NCBI RefSeq assembly: GCF_023065955.2
Contig: NW_026623008.1
Location: 17,723,501 to 17,787,500 of the forward strand
Reading direction: 5' to 3'
Source of the DNA: Ursus arctos
Taxonomy: Eukaryota > Chordata > Mammalia > Carnivora > Ursidae
DNA length: 64,000 bases
The notes below the pieces were generated by a model. That model was not told the origin of the DNA, did not search any database, and saw nothing but the letters and a program-made list of their open reading frames with translations. Numbering within the stretch: position 1 is the first letter of the stretch; every line of letters starts with the position of its first letter. A program made the position numbers and the translations under genes. Positions 31,201 to 41,178 of this stretch are shown piece by piece.

Positions 31201-34116
31201 TACGTGAACGCATTGGTGAATGTATATATGTGTAGATGATCAGTGGTTCCTGGGGCAATGAGTTCTCTTTTTTTGCTTATATTTGAATTTTCAAAGTGAA
31301 CTACAAAATTACGTACTACTTTTGTATTATCAAAAAGAGGGAAGGGTGTTTTGCTTGCCTGTTTCGCAAAGGAAGTTGGACGCTGTGTCAGGACTGATAA
31401 CAACAAGACAGCCTGAGACAGGATTTTGGCAGGTGATGTGCTGAGGACAGTGCCCTCCACGCCCCACTGGCGGGAGGGGTGCCCCGCCACTCCAGATGGG
31501 TCTCTGTCGTGGGGTCAGCAGTCAGGGTGCTAGGACAGCACATTCTCTCCCCGCCTGATCCAATGAGGATGCGAGGTGCCGGGTGGAGGTCCCCGTCCCA
31601 GTCTCTGGATGCCTTCCTTCATTTCAGTTTGCACATTTGCCATTTCCACCCCTCTCCTCATAGGTTCTGGAGCCATCGTTGCTGCCATTGTGGTAATTGT
31701 CATCGTCATCTTCACCGTGGTTCTCATCCTGCTGAAGATGTACAACAGGTATGGGGTGCCCTGGGCTCTGATGGTCTCGTCCCTTCAGTGATGTCAGAAT
31801 GAATGGGAACTGACGCTTGTGGGCGCCAGCCGTGTGCCCCGCAGCATCCATGAGTCCATCATCAAACGCTCTAACCCTCTGTGGGTCCTTTTCTAACATC
31901 CGTTCTCCGTAGGAACTTCATGGTGACCAAATATTTTTGTACTTGCAGAAATATTTGTTAAATATAATAATGATCATGAAATGCTAATGGCCTTGAGCAC
32001 TGTGGTAAAGTAACTTAGGGTAACAGAGGAATATGTTCCAATCCTTTTCTCTCGGGGAGCCTCTGCTAGGTTGTGTTGAACAGATCACCAAGGTATTTGA
32101 GAGGACAAATACTGGAATGCCTGCACCCCCAACTCCACTTTCTGGGACCAAATAAGAGGAAATAATATCATGTGATTGCATAAAGAATAAATGTTGTGTT
32201 AGCGCCTCGAAGTCACAACTTTGCTAGAAGTCTATTCTTCCCAGGCGAGAAATCAAAATAGACTGTAAACACAACCACATCATAGAAAACTTGGAAGCCA
32301 TTAAAAAAAAAGAAAAAGATATTGTAGAAGTGGGTTCATTGATGAGGAAAGCTGTTTACAATGTATCGGCAAAGTTTACAAAAGTAATATGTGCATTATG
32401 ATTATACATGCGGGTTACACACACACAACCAAGGAAGATTCAGATGATACACGGCAAGGTGTTAAAACCAGTGTGTCTGCATGATGGGATTGCTGGTTGG
32501 TTGGTTGGTTTTTGCAGGGGGAGGGGGTATACTTCTTTATTTTTGAGGCGGTGCAAACATGCATTGTTTTTATAATAATGTTATTTATAAAACATGTTAT
32601 ATGCTTTATATTATATATGTATATAATATATGTGTCTATTATATATGTATAATAGATACATATATTGACCTTTTACTATGTGCCAGGCATGATTCTAAGC
32701 TCCTTGCATGTGTTAACTCATTTAATCCTCACTACAACCCCACCAGGTGGGTAATTCTATATCCCCCAATTTTATAGGTGTGAAACACACACTGGAAAAC
32801 GAGTCAACAAGTCCGAGGTTACTCAACCTCAGTGGGAGAGTTGGGATTTAAACCCAGTATATGTGGTTTCAAAGAAAATACTCCCATCACTATATGTAAT
32901 AATAATAACACTTTATAAGTTATTTTTGAAATTTTGAGGGTATTACAATTTGGATCTGTCCCAGGCCAGGAAGTGGCATCCAACCACAATGTCTGCCCTT
33001 CATTCCTGTCCCTCAGCGCTGGAGCTCTGAGCCCCTTTCCTAGGTTGTAATTTGGATGGAGCCTCCACCCACCCCACCCTGTTTACAATGATGCCTGGGC
33101 TGCAACTGAGAGAGGCAGGCAAGTCACTTAACCTCTCTGTACCTCGATTTTGTCATTTTAAAATGGAAGGTTCTCCAAGTGGGACAACTGAGTGATGGTA
33201 ACGTGGAGAATGCCCTTGTTTTGAGGAGTATTTAGCGGGGAGGTGGCATGACGTCTGCAACCGACTCAAGTAGTTCAGGATTTAAAAAAACGCTCTGTGT
33301 ATATGTCTGTGTGTGTGTGCACGCGCGTATAAATGGAGAGGGACACACGCAAAGCAGGCAAATGTAGCGAACTGCTGGCAATCAGTGAATCTTTCCGTAA
33401 AGGATACTCAGGTATTAATTGTACTATTTGTGAAACTTTTCTGAACATTTGAAATTAAAAAAAAAAAAGGTGTTACGTTAGGTCAACAAGATGAAATTTC
33501 ATGTAGACATTAGAATTAATGATTGTTGTAGTCATTGAATCTTCTGGCATATGAAATGAAAGCTAGGATATACATTTCAAGTCCATTCTCTTCTCAACTA
33601 TGCCAAAAGTTCTTAAGATATTTCTAGCAATCGACTTGGCAAGCATATTGAAACTGCAAGATTTAACTCACACGACAACTTTGAACAGAAAAAAGATCAT
33701 AGTATCTTCGTTTTGTCTGTCATGTAATCACCTATCTGACACTTTACTCATTCATTAATGGGAAGAAAAATAAAATGAAATATCTAATCGAGGTGCCACA
33801 AAAAATGAAAGGGACAGGTAGCTGACGTCCAAGGTCCCTTCCAGTTGTAAAATTCTGTGGTTGGGAATCAAGCAACGTGATTTCATGATGATCTGCCTTA
33901 ATCTCCTTGCCAGAGCCCAAATCCTAGGGCACACAAGATGGAAGACTCAAGCATGCATGCCTATCTCATTCCAGGAAAATGAGGACGAGGCGGGAGCTGG
34001 AGCCCAAGGGGCCCAAGCCAGCCTCCCCTTCTGCCTTGGGCCCAAACAACAACAGCAGCCAACACCCTGCTACTGTGACCTTCAGCCCTGTTGACGTCCA
34101 CGTGGATACTCGGTGA
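28218..34116 (+). CDS. NCMAP: NCMAP, noncompact myelin-associated protein (three spliced exons)
   Basis: The coding sequence is the join of 28218-28299, 31664-31748 and 33975-34116: 309 bases, 102 residues and a stop, the same length as the human protein as I recall it. Introns have GT-AG ends and are in phase 1 and phase 2. Residues 1-28 are a short outer segment with a possible N-glycosylation site (N16-V-T). Residues 31-51 are one strongly hydrophobic membrane span rich in I and V. Residues 52-62 are basic (K52, R56, K57, R59, R61, R62), which predicts a cytoplasmic C-terminus. The tail is rich in P, S and N and ends DTR. In mammals this small glycoprotein (also MP11) is made by Schwann cells, sits in noncompact myelin (paranodes, incisures) and supports peripheral myelin formation. 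The frame shows no damage. SRRM1 follows downstream on the same strand. Confidence 0.95.
28366..28625 (+). repeat. MIR, sense, in NCMAP intron
   Basis: A nearly full-length MIR: GAGTGTGGGCTCTGGAGAT, GACTGCCTGGGTCCCAGTC, CTGTCTGTAAGATGGGGATA, then TACTTAATGAGTATTATTA. It starts just after the first coding exon. Confidence 0.75.
29222..29615 (+). repeat. MER20, sense, split by a palindromic DNA element
   Basis: The left end is TAGTGGTTCTCAGCGAGAC. The right part has GACACTTGTCACAGCTGGC, AGATGCTTCTAGATGTTGTG and CCCCACAGCAAAGGG. About 200 bp between (about 29264-29445) do not belong to MER20. Confidence 0.65.
29264..29445. repeat. Palindromic MITE-like element nested in MER20
   Basis: The left end reads ATTGCCAGATTTTGAAAGTA and ACAGAGCACCCAGTTAAA. 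The right end reads ACTAGGTATCCAGTACTTT and ATCTGGCCACT, which is its approximate reverse complement. The pattern is a known common mammalian palindromic element; I do not name the family. Confidence 0.5.
29735..30600 (-). repeat. Old L1 fragment, antisense, split by a Can-SINE
   Basis: GCATTTGAAGAAAATGCAC, CAGCTCGGTGAATTTTCAC, TAACCAGCCCGCAGATCAAG and CAGCACCAGTATCCCAGGAG match the L1 3' UTR read backwards. The same block recurs at 38100-38300. Confidence 0.55.
30182..30375 (-). repeat. Can-SINE, minus, in NCMAP intron
   Basis: T tract, AAAGATTTTATTTATTTA, body, GAGCCACCCAGGTGCCCC. GGCATGCCATACCTT and GGCATGGCAAACCTT flank it. It forms an inverted pair with the copy at 30939. Confidence 0.94.
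30640..31340 (+). repeat. Old L1 3' end, sense, split by a Can-SINE
   Basis: TTATGGCACATCCAAACAAT, GGAGGACTGTGTAGCCATC and AAACTGTACATGGAACACGG are the usual L1 3' UTR words in sense order. The element continues after the SINE at 30939-31145. Confidence 0.6.
30939..31145 (+). repeat. Can-SINE, plus, young subset, in NCMAP intron
   Basis: A perfect 16-bp target duplication (AATAAATTACTCAAAA at 30923-30938 and 31146-31161) surrounds GGGGCGCCTGGGTGGCGCAG and an A-rich tail. Confidence 0.96.
31664..31748 (+). CDS. NCMAP: NCMAP coding exon 2 (membrane span)
   Basis: Completes codon 28 and encodes SSGAIVAA, the whole hydrophobic span and KMYN plus two bases of an arginine codon. The acceptor is TCCTCATAG at 31655-31663 and the donor GTATGG at 31749. 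All of the transmembrane helix lies in this exon. The match to mammalian NCMAP, as I recall it, is close. Confidence 0.95.
32606..32665. repeat. AT-rich simple repeat (TATATATG/AATATATG)
   Basis: Low-complexity run of TA steps with interspersed TGT, partly self-complementary (TATATATGTATAATA). Confidence 0.8.
32660..32880 (-). repeat. MIR, antisense, in NCMAP intron
   Basis: TACTATGTGCCAGGCATGAT, GTTAACTCATTTAATCCTC and GTTGGGATTTAAACCCAG match the reversed MIR well. Confidence 0.75.
33975..34116 (+). CDS. NCMAP: NCMAP coding exon 3 (cytoplasmic tail and stop)
   Basis: The acceptor CATTCCAG ends at 33974. The exon completes an arginine codon and encodes KMRTRRELEPKGPKP, a P/S/N-rich tail and VDVHVDTR before TGA at 34114-34116. 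Run-on of GGGCCCAAG-type codons and the tail length fit the mammalian protein as I recall it. Confidence 0.95.
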
Positions 34117-34986
34117 CCCCCCTCCACCTTGGTGCTTTCTTGGCCACCGTCCAAAGAGCCTTCTCCAGTCAAGACCCAGACGCACATTTCTCCTCTGGCA
34201 GCTTCACTATGAATTCCTTCCGGTTGGGTCAACAAGGGGCATCTCATGCAATTCCGGATGCTTCAGGCAACCCCCAACCCTGCCCTGCCCTGCCCCACCC
34301 TAGCTGTGTCCCTGTCCCTGGTGCCACCCTTGCAAAAAGCTGTGGGACATTCTTTTGTGCTCTGATGAGGTAGAGCTCTGTTGGGAATCCACTGAAGTGG
34401 GTGTGGCTCTCTCTCCCAAACACAGTTGCTAGACAGACAGCCCAGGAGTCTTCTGGTCAGGCGTCGGGGGTCAGAGCAGCTCCCGAGAGCAGGGTCTGCC
34501 ACTGGGGTCCTATCAGAATAAGGGTTATACTCTGCTCAAAATGTTCAATGCCATTCATCAGGCACAGGGGAACTCACTTGGGCTAACTAACCCAAAACCA
34601 GCTTGTTAATTTATAACTTGTTCCGGGACTAGGTGACCGCTAGCTAGCTCGTGCAAACGGTCAGCAGATTTCTCTGTCTTTAAGAAAGGTTATGGGAAAG
34701 ACAATTGTTCTCGAAAGTTTTCTACTTCATTTAGTAAAGAGTCAGAGGAGAAGGAATAGGGTGACCTTGAGGAATGATGGCCTCTGGGGCAAAAGCCTAT
34801 TGCGGTGTCCTGGGGCGGGGTCAGAGCCCCTCCTCTCCCTCTGGGGCTGGATTGAGCCTGACTCAAGTCTCATTTCTTGGCTTCCCTCTGTTTGAATTCT
34901 GAGCAATCCTCTCTCTCTCCAGGTCACACCTTCCCTCCAAGGACCAGTATTAGAGACTGATAAGATTACAACTCCGTTTATATTAT

Positions 34987-35043
34987 CTGTGTCCTTCCCA
35001 GTCACCTGTGTCCTTCCCAGTTACCTGTGTCCTTCCCAATCAC
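34987..35043 (+). repeat. Three-copy 19-bp tandem repeat
   Basis: The unit CTGTGTCCTTCCCAGTCAC occurs three times in a row with one or two changes in the later copies. It lies in the probable NCMAP 3' UTR and its pyrimidine-rich core is CCTTCCCA. Confidence 0.95.
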
Positions 35044-35159
35044 CTTGCAGAGATTCAGGGAACATTCAAAGCACCACATTCGCAAACCATTTTTCTGTAC
35101 AGAGCTGATCTCCTTAGCCCAGAGAACAATCTATTGAGAGGGGAAAGCATTTTGAAATT

Positions 35160-35350
35160 AAGAAAGCTTGCCTTCCAAGCCCTACCTCCTGGTTGTGTGG
35201 CCTTGGAAGAGTCACGTGAGCGCTCCATATCGGGTTTGCTAACCATAAGACTCACAGACTTACTTTAATTAGTCAAGAACTTGGTAGAGTAGCTCGGGTG
35301 GTGCCTGGCACTCAGGAGACACTTAATAAATGAGAGCCAGCATTATTGTT
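35160..35350 (+). repeat. MIR, sense
   Basis: CCTCCTGGTTGTGTGGCC, GGTGGTGCCTGGCACTCAG and GACACTTAATAAATGAGAG match the MIR order. Confidence 0.6.
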
Positions 35351-35779
35351 ACAGTATTTCTTCAATTGCGAGACATATTTGTTCCCATGTTAATGATTCT
35401 GAAATCAGAATATGTCTTAAAATGGATAGGTCCATTAATGTAGTATTTTTTTCTCTCTCCAAAAGCAGTTGTTTAATCAATTGTGCACCTTACAATTGAA
35501 GGCATCTTGGAAACAGGTAATAAATCTTTACTCTGTTGCAGAAAATGACACACTCTGACCTTTAACCTCAAATTCTAGGGGTCTCTTCCTCTTGGAGTCA
35601 GAAATCTCTTCTGAGGGCAAATTGAGGGTCAGGAAGGTAAGAAGGCTGACCCAAGGTCACAGAGTCATGTCATCGCACTATAAAAATGCTTACTTGGATA
35701 AGTCTAGAAAAATACTGGCAAATTCTTCCTCCCCAAACATCTTTTCTCCCTACTGTGTTTAAATATCCACCGACCAACC

Positions 35780-36000
35780 AGGTACTTGGCAAGATGCTTT
35801 CACAGAAATTATCTCATTGGACTTATTGTTCTTAATAACCCTGGGAGGAATTATTTGTTCTGTTGTCAGGTAAGAATTGCAAACTCCAACAGAAAGGTAC
35901 TTGTCCACAGTCCCACAGCTAGTTAAGTTGCAAAGAGAAGACGCAAACCCACGTCTTTGACTCCAAAGTCCCTCTCTCTGTCGTACCACATTCTTCCCTA
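35780..36000 (-). repeat. MIR, antisense
   Basis: ATTATCTCATTGGACTTATT, AATAACCCTGGGAGGAATT, CCACAGTCCCACAGCTAG and GACTCCAAAGTCCCTCTC read as reversed MIR. Confidence 0.65.
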
Positions 36001-36729
36001 ACATCCTGGCTCAAAAAACATGGGTTCTTTTATGGGCCAAACAGGAGGACAGGCTTGTCCATGTGTCTGAGAGCAGAGGTCAGGAGTCTGGCTTCCAAAC
36101 TGACAATAGGGGCAAAGCTACTTTGATAGCCCCCTTTGGGCTCCCATGATTGGGGCCAAAGGACCCCTTTCAGAGCCCATCAAAGCTTTAAGGATTCCTG
36201 TTTCATTTCCTGTAAACCTTATGCCCAAGGAGCAAGGGATGGAATGCCATCCCACCAGGGAAAGCCATTTCCTGAAGGACTCAAACCCCAAATAGATATG
36301 TTTCCCTGAAGTGTTCTGCTTTAGAAAAAATTTTTGTTTGTTTGTTTGGAATGTTCCATCCCTAAAACCAAACTCTTCTGCCCATACTGGAATCTTCCTG
36401 GAATTACTAGAGGAATTATCCCTTGTTATATGTTCTTTTGCTAAATGAAAGCTTGGAAGTGGAGTGGGGGGAGAGGTAGCGAGGTAAGGGGAGGCCAAGA
36501 AAGGGGTTTTAGTGTTTTGTTTTTACTAATGAAGATAACTCAATAAACATCATTTAAGGGCTCCTATGTGCAAGTCGAGGTGCTACTAAACACATTGTCA
36601 TGGTCCCCACTCTCAAGGAGTCTGCGGCTGGTCTCCTGGGACAGGGATCTCGCAACACAGTGGAGTATTTCACTTCTGACAGGTGCCTTTCCTAACTGAG
36701 TGGATGCCGCCTTATTCGGCCACTGAATC

Positions 36730-36735
36730 AATAAA
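36730..36735 (+). terminator. NCMAP: Candidate NCMAP polyadenylation signal AATAAA
   Basis: AATAAA followed by an A-rich stretch and a second AATAAA at about 36768. It is the last good signal before the intergenic repeats. Use is not proven by sequence alone. Confidence 0.4.
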
Positions 36736-36750
36736 AGATATTAAACATCT

Positions 36751-38059
36751 AAAGAAAAATGTCTAAAAATAAAGAGACTTACATCAAACATTCGTTGAGT
36801 TGACTTCAATTTAGTTAGAGTTAACGAATACCTTTTCCAAGAACTTCTTTTCCCTAACAACGTAAACAGGGCCCTGCGGAAAAGCCTGCGCTGTTGCAAA
36901 CACCGCGCTCTCACTGCTAGAGGGTGACGGGAAAGGTGGGCCGCCAGCGACAGGCCTTTCCAAGGGTGAGAAGACTCGTTAGCTGGATGAACTGTTACAA
37001 AAGGAATCCCATTTCCGAGCCTGCTGTTGAGCACCAGACGCGTTGACTTGTCGAGGTTTGGGGACCCCTGGGAGTGAAGTAGACCTTAGAGTGCAACCCA
37101 AGTCCCCAGTACTGAAGTTTACCATTAACTGAGGTCCTGGTGTGTTCTAGTTATGGGATGGGCCTTTGATGCCCACCGGCCCCTCTAACCGTTACAACCG
37201 CCATGTGTAGGAGCCATCACGATTTCTGCTTTGGGGATGAGGAAAAAGGCACAGGGAGGTAACATGTCATTGGGTGATGCAGTGCACAGGTGGCACCTTG
37301 TGGTGGCCATTCTTGTGCTTGGGGAGTGCGCTACTTTAAGAAGCAAGACCACCCCCTGCTGTAAAAAGCGGAGAAGGACAGACACGCATCTTCCCGGAGT
37401 CCCTTGCTGCTAGGGTGAGGGCAGAGGACCGAGGCCCTGCCAGTCAGGCCCCCCCCACTGTGGACTTGGAAGCCCGAAGTTGGTAACATCAAGGGAGAGG
37501 AACGGTGCAAAATATGCTGGGGGGCGGGTAGGTTGGCTTGCTGCCTTTCAAGAGGCAGCAACAGCCGGGGGTCTAGCAGCATGCAGGCCCGTTCTCGAGG
37601 CCAGCCCTGGATCCCGGAGTTGGCTAGGTGAGCTTAGTTTGACAGCAACAGTCATGGTGTCTATACCACTGGCTCTTCAGTGTGATTTTAGGCACCATAC
37701 CCAACAGCATACCCCTGAGCCTGGTTCTAGCCTTCTGGAAATTCCAGCAACTACCTGATTCCGTTTCCTGCTTCAATCGGCAGTCCTTTCCTGCTGCCAG
37801 TACTGAAGTGCCGTGTGGCTGTGGGGGCCTGGCTCATGGCCGCCCGCCTCGGAAGTGGCCGGCACCAGAACCCGGGTCTCCAAAGCTCTTGCTCTGTCCT
37901 TACACGTGCTTCCGGCTGACGCTAAGGATCAAGGGATCCACAAAGTGCTATGGAATCATAGAGAAGATAGAGTTGCCTCCAATGACATGTATCTCAGAGA
38001 CCTTCTGAATGTTAACGAGGAAGTATTTTAAAAGGACCTGGAAGAATGGGGAGGATTTT
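36751..38059. other. Intergenic DNA after NCMAP
   Basis: 37100-37300 resembles a reversed MIR (GGGGATGAGGAAAAAGGC). The rest, including the frames at 37480-38031, has no recognised gene or repeat. Confidence 0.35.
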
Positions 38060-38476
38060 TTGTTGGGGGGGAGGATTTTTTTTAAGTAAAGTTTTTTATC
38101 GAAGTACAACACACACACATATGTGCGCAGCTCGCAAAATGTTCACAAACTGAGCTCGCTTGTGTAACCAGCATGCAAATGAAGCAGGAGCACTACCAGC
38201 ATCCCAGAAGCTCCCTTCCTCCCCTTACCCTCCTCACGTCCCACAAAAGGTCACCAGCATCCTGGCTTCTACCTCCCTAGGACAATTTTGTCTAGAAGTA
38301 GAATCGTAGCGCAAACTCTTTTGCTCCTGGCTTCCTTCACACAACATGGCACTTGTAATAGTTGCTCGTATTGTCACATGTAGTTGAAGATCCTTGAGCT
38401 CATGGTGGTCGTCTTCATCACGTGATGCACGTTGTTTATCCGCTCTACTGTTTGACACACATAGAAGTTGTTCCCA

Positions 38477-38679
38477 GGGGCGCCTGGGTGGCTCAGTCGT
38501 TAAGTGTCTGCCTTCGGCTCAGGGCGTGATCCCGGCGTTCTGGGTTCGAGCCCCACATCAGGCCCCTCCGCTAGGAGCCTGCTTCTTCCTCTCCCGCTCC
38601 CCCTGCTTGTGTTCCCTCTCTCGCTGGCTGTCTCTATCTCTGTCGAATAAATAAATAAAATCTTTAAAAAAAAAAAAAA
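38477..38679 (+). repeat. Can-SINE, plus, young subset
   Basis: AGAAGTTGTTCCCAG duplicates flank a GGGGCGCCTGGGTGGCTCAG head and a 13-A tail. Confidence 0.95.
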
Positions 38680-39020
38680 GAAGTTGTTCCCAGTTTGTCC
38701 TGGGACAAGTAGGACTGCTACGAACAGTTTGGTGGTCATGTACGTATTTCTGTGGGGAGTATTTCCAGTTGAGGAGTACACAGGGTATACAGATATAGGC
38801 CTTCGTCAGCAGCGCCAAACAGAGTTGCGCCATCTTACATCCCCCTCCCCCCAGTAGGGTATGGGTGTTCCACCTGCTCCACATCCTTCCCTTACACTAG
38901 GATATTTTCAGAATCTCGAATTTCAGTCACTGTGATGTGCCACAGTGGTCTCTCATGATGCTTTTAATCAAATTATCAAATTCTCTGATCATCAGTGGAA
39001 CTGGTCCCTTTTTCGTATGC

Positions 39021-39241
39021 TTTTTGCTTGGTTTTTAATTATTTAATTTATTTATTTGAGAGAGAGAGAATGCGCGCACGAGCGGGGGGCGGGGGGAAGG
39101 TGAGGGGGAGGGGCAGAGAGAGAGGGAGAAGCAGACTCCCTGCTGAGCGGGGAGGCTGATGCAGGACTCGATCCGGGGACCCTGAGATCATAACCTGAGC
39201 CAAAGGCAGACGCTTAACCGACTGAGCCACCCAGGCGCCCC
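39021..39241 (-). repeat. Can-SINE, minus
   Basis: An interrupted T-rich tail, GAGAGAGAGAATGCGCGCAC body and GAGCCACCCAGGCGCCCC end. CCCTTTTTCGTATG / CCCTTTTTTGTATG flank it. A G-rich run (GGGGGGCGGGGGGAAGG) sits in the body. Confidence 0.93.
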
Positions 39242-40151
39242 CCTTTTTTGTATGTTTATTGGCCCTTTAGATTTCATCTTTTGTGAAGTGACTTTTGCAC
39301 TTGTCCCTTTTTTTGGTTTTGGTTGTCTCCCTTTTTCATCATTGACTGGTAGGAGTTTTATATACATTCTGGATATGTCTTTTGTCTTTGTTACCTGTGG
39401 CTTATCTTTATTTTAATAACAGCTTTTTTGAGATATAATTTATATGCCATCAGATTTACCCTTTAAAAATAGACAAGTCAGCGGTTGTTCGGACGTGCAT
39501 GGGGCTGTGCATCTGTCACCACTCATCAAATTCCAGAACATTTTCGTCACCCCCAAAAGAAACTCCTTACCCATTGGCACAGACTTCCCATAGCCCTCTC
39601 TACCCAGACCCTGACAACCAGTAATTTACATTTTATCTATGGATTGTCCTATTCTGGACATTTCACATTAATGCAGTCGGACAATATGTGGCCTTTTATG
39701 ACTGACACCCTTCACTCAGCGTAATGTTTTCAAGGTTCATCTACGTTGTAGCATGACATAGGACTCCCTTCCTTTTTGTGGGTGAATGTTCCGCCATTAC
39801 ATGGCTACACTACAGTTTGTTTGCCAGTCTCTGGCTGATGGACATTTGGATTGTTTCTTTCTTTTTTTTTTTTTTTTTGCTATTATGAAAACCGCTGCGG
39901 TGAATATTCCTGTACGAGCTTGGTGTAGACATACGTCTTAGTTCTCCGGGGCCCGTGCCTGAGCAGTGGAGTCGCTGCGCTGTATGACTACACCGTGTAA
40001 TCTTTGGAGAAAAGGCCAAACTGTCTTCGGAAGTGGCTGCACCATTTCACATTTCTACCAGTGACAGATGAGGGTTCCAGCATCCTTGCTAACATTTTAT
40101 TGTCCATCTTTTTTATCACAGCCATACTTGTGGTTATATAGTGGTACCTCA

Positions 40152-40352
40152 GGGGCGCCTGGGTGGCACAGCGGTTGAGCGTCTGCCTTCGGCTCAGGGC
40201 GTGATCCCGGCGTTACGGGATCGAGCCCCACATCGGGCTCCTCCGCTATGAGCCTGCTTCTTCCTCTCCCACTCCCCCTGCTTGTGTTCCCTCTCTCGCT
40301 GGCTGTCTCTATCTCTGTCGAATAAATAAATAAAACCAAAAAATAAAAATAA
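40152..40352 (+). repeat. Can-SINE, plus, young subset
   Basis: The target duplication is TATATAGTGGTACCTCA / TATATAATGGTACCTCA. Head GGGGCGCCTGGGTGGCACAG; tail AATAAATAAATAAAACC. Confidence 0.95.
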
Positions 40353-40978
40353 ATATATAATGGTACCTCATTATGATTTCAGTTTGAATTTGCCTAGTGA
40401 CTGATGACGTTGAGTATCTTTGCATATGCATATTGGCTGTTTTACATCACTCTTGAAGAAATGCCAATTCAAATCCTTTGCCCGTGTTTAAATTGGGTTA
40501 TTTGGGTTCTTTTAAATCACAATTATTGACTTGTAAGAATTCTCTATATACTCTGGTTACAAGTCCCTTACTGGATATATGATCTGCAAGCAATTTCTCC
40601 CATTCCGTGGATTGCCTTTTTACTTTCATTCACTTTCACATTTGCAGCCCAGAAGTTTTTCATTTAAATGAAATCCAGTTTATCTATTTTTTTTTCTTTT
40701 GTCACTTGTGCTTTTGGTATCATATTTAAGAAACCATTGCCAAAATCCACGATCATGAATATTCACTCCTATGTTCTCTTGTGAGAGTTTTATAGTTTTA
40801 GCTCTTACATTTACATATATGACCCAATTTGAATTAATCTTTGTATATGGTGTGAGATAGGGATCCAATTTCATCTTTTGCATGTGGGTATCCTATTGTC
40901 CCAGCATCATCGGTTGAAAAGACTATTTTAATCCCATTGAATTGTCTTGGTACCCTTATCAAATATTAATTGACCATA

Positions 40979-41178
40979 GGGGGTGCCTGGGTGGCACAGT
41001 GGTTAAGTGTCTGCCTTCGGCTCAGGGCGTGATCCCGGTGTTGTGGGATCGAGCCCCACGTCAGGCTCCTCCGCTATGAGCCTGCTTCTTCCTCTCCCAC
41101 TCCCCCTGCTTGTGTTCCCTCTCTCGCTGACTGTCTCTCTCTCTGTTGAATAAATAAATAAATAATCTTTAAAAAAAA
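40979..41178 (+). repeat. Can-SINE, plus, young subset
   Basis: ATTAATTGACCATA is repeated on both sides of a full copy with an AATAAATAAATAATCTTT tail. Confidence 0.95.

Larger units (their letters stand above)
28300..31663 (+). other. NCMAP: NCMAP intron between coding exons 1 and 2
   Basis: Phase 1 intron of about 3.4 kb with donor GTAAGG and acceptor CTCATAG. It is filled largely by repeats: a MIR, a MER20 with a nested element, L1 fragments, and two Can-SINEs in opposite orientation. Confidence 0.9.
31749..33974 (+). other. NCMAP: NCMAP intron between coding exons 2 and 3
   Basis: Phase 2 intron of about 2.2 kb. It holds a sense L1 end near 32270-32600, a GGTT run near 32497, an AT-rich TATATA block at 32606-32665, a reversed MIR at 32660-32880 and another sense L1 end at about 33200-33470. 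Confidence 0.88.
34117..36750 (+). other. NCMAP: Probable NCMAP 3' UTR
   Basis: Sequence after the stop codon up to a candidate polyadenylation signal. It contains a three-copy 19-bp tandem repeat (34987-35043), a sense MIR (35160-35350), a reversed MIR (35780-36000) and an L2-like end (36535-36660). The UTR extent is inferred only from the signal; shorter forms could use AATAAA at 35326, 35520 or 36542. No Can-SINE has inserted in this 2.6 kb, unlike the flanks. Confidence 0.55.

Noticed and set aside
38477..38560. tRNA-like head sequences of the Can-SINEs as tRNA genes
   Set aside because: The heads are diverged tRNA relics fused to SINE bodies in many copies; none has an intact free-standing tRNA structure.
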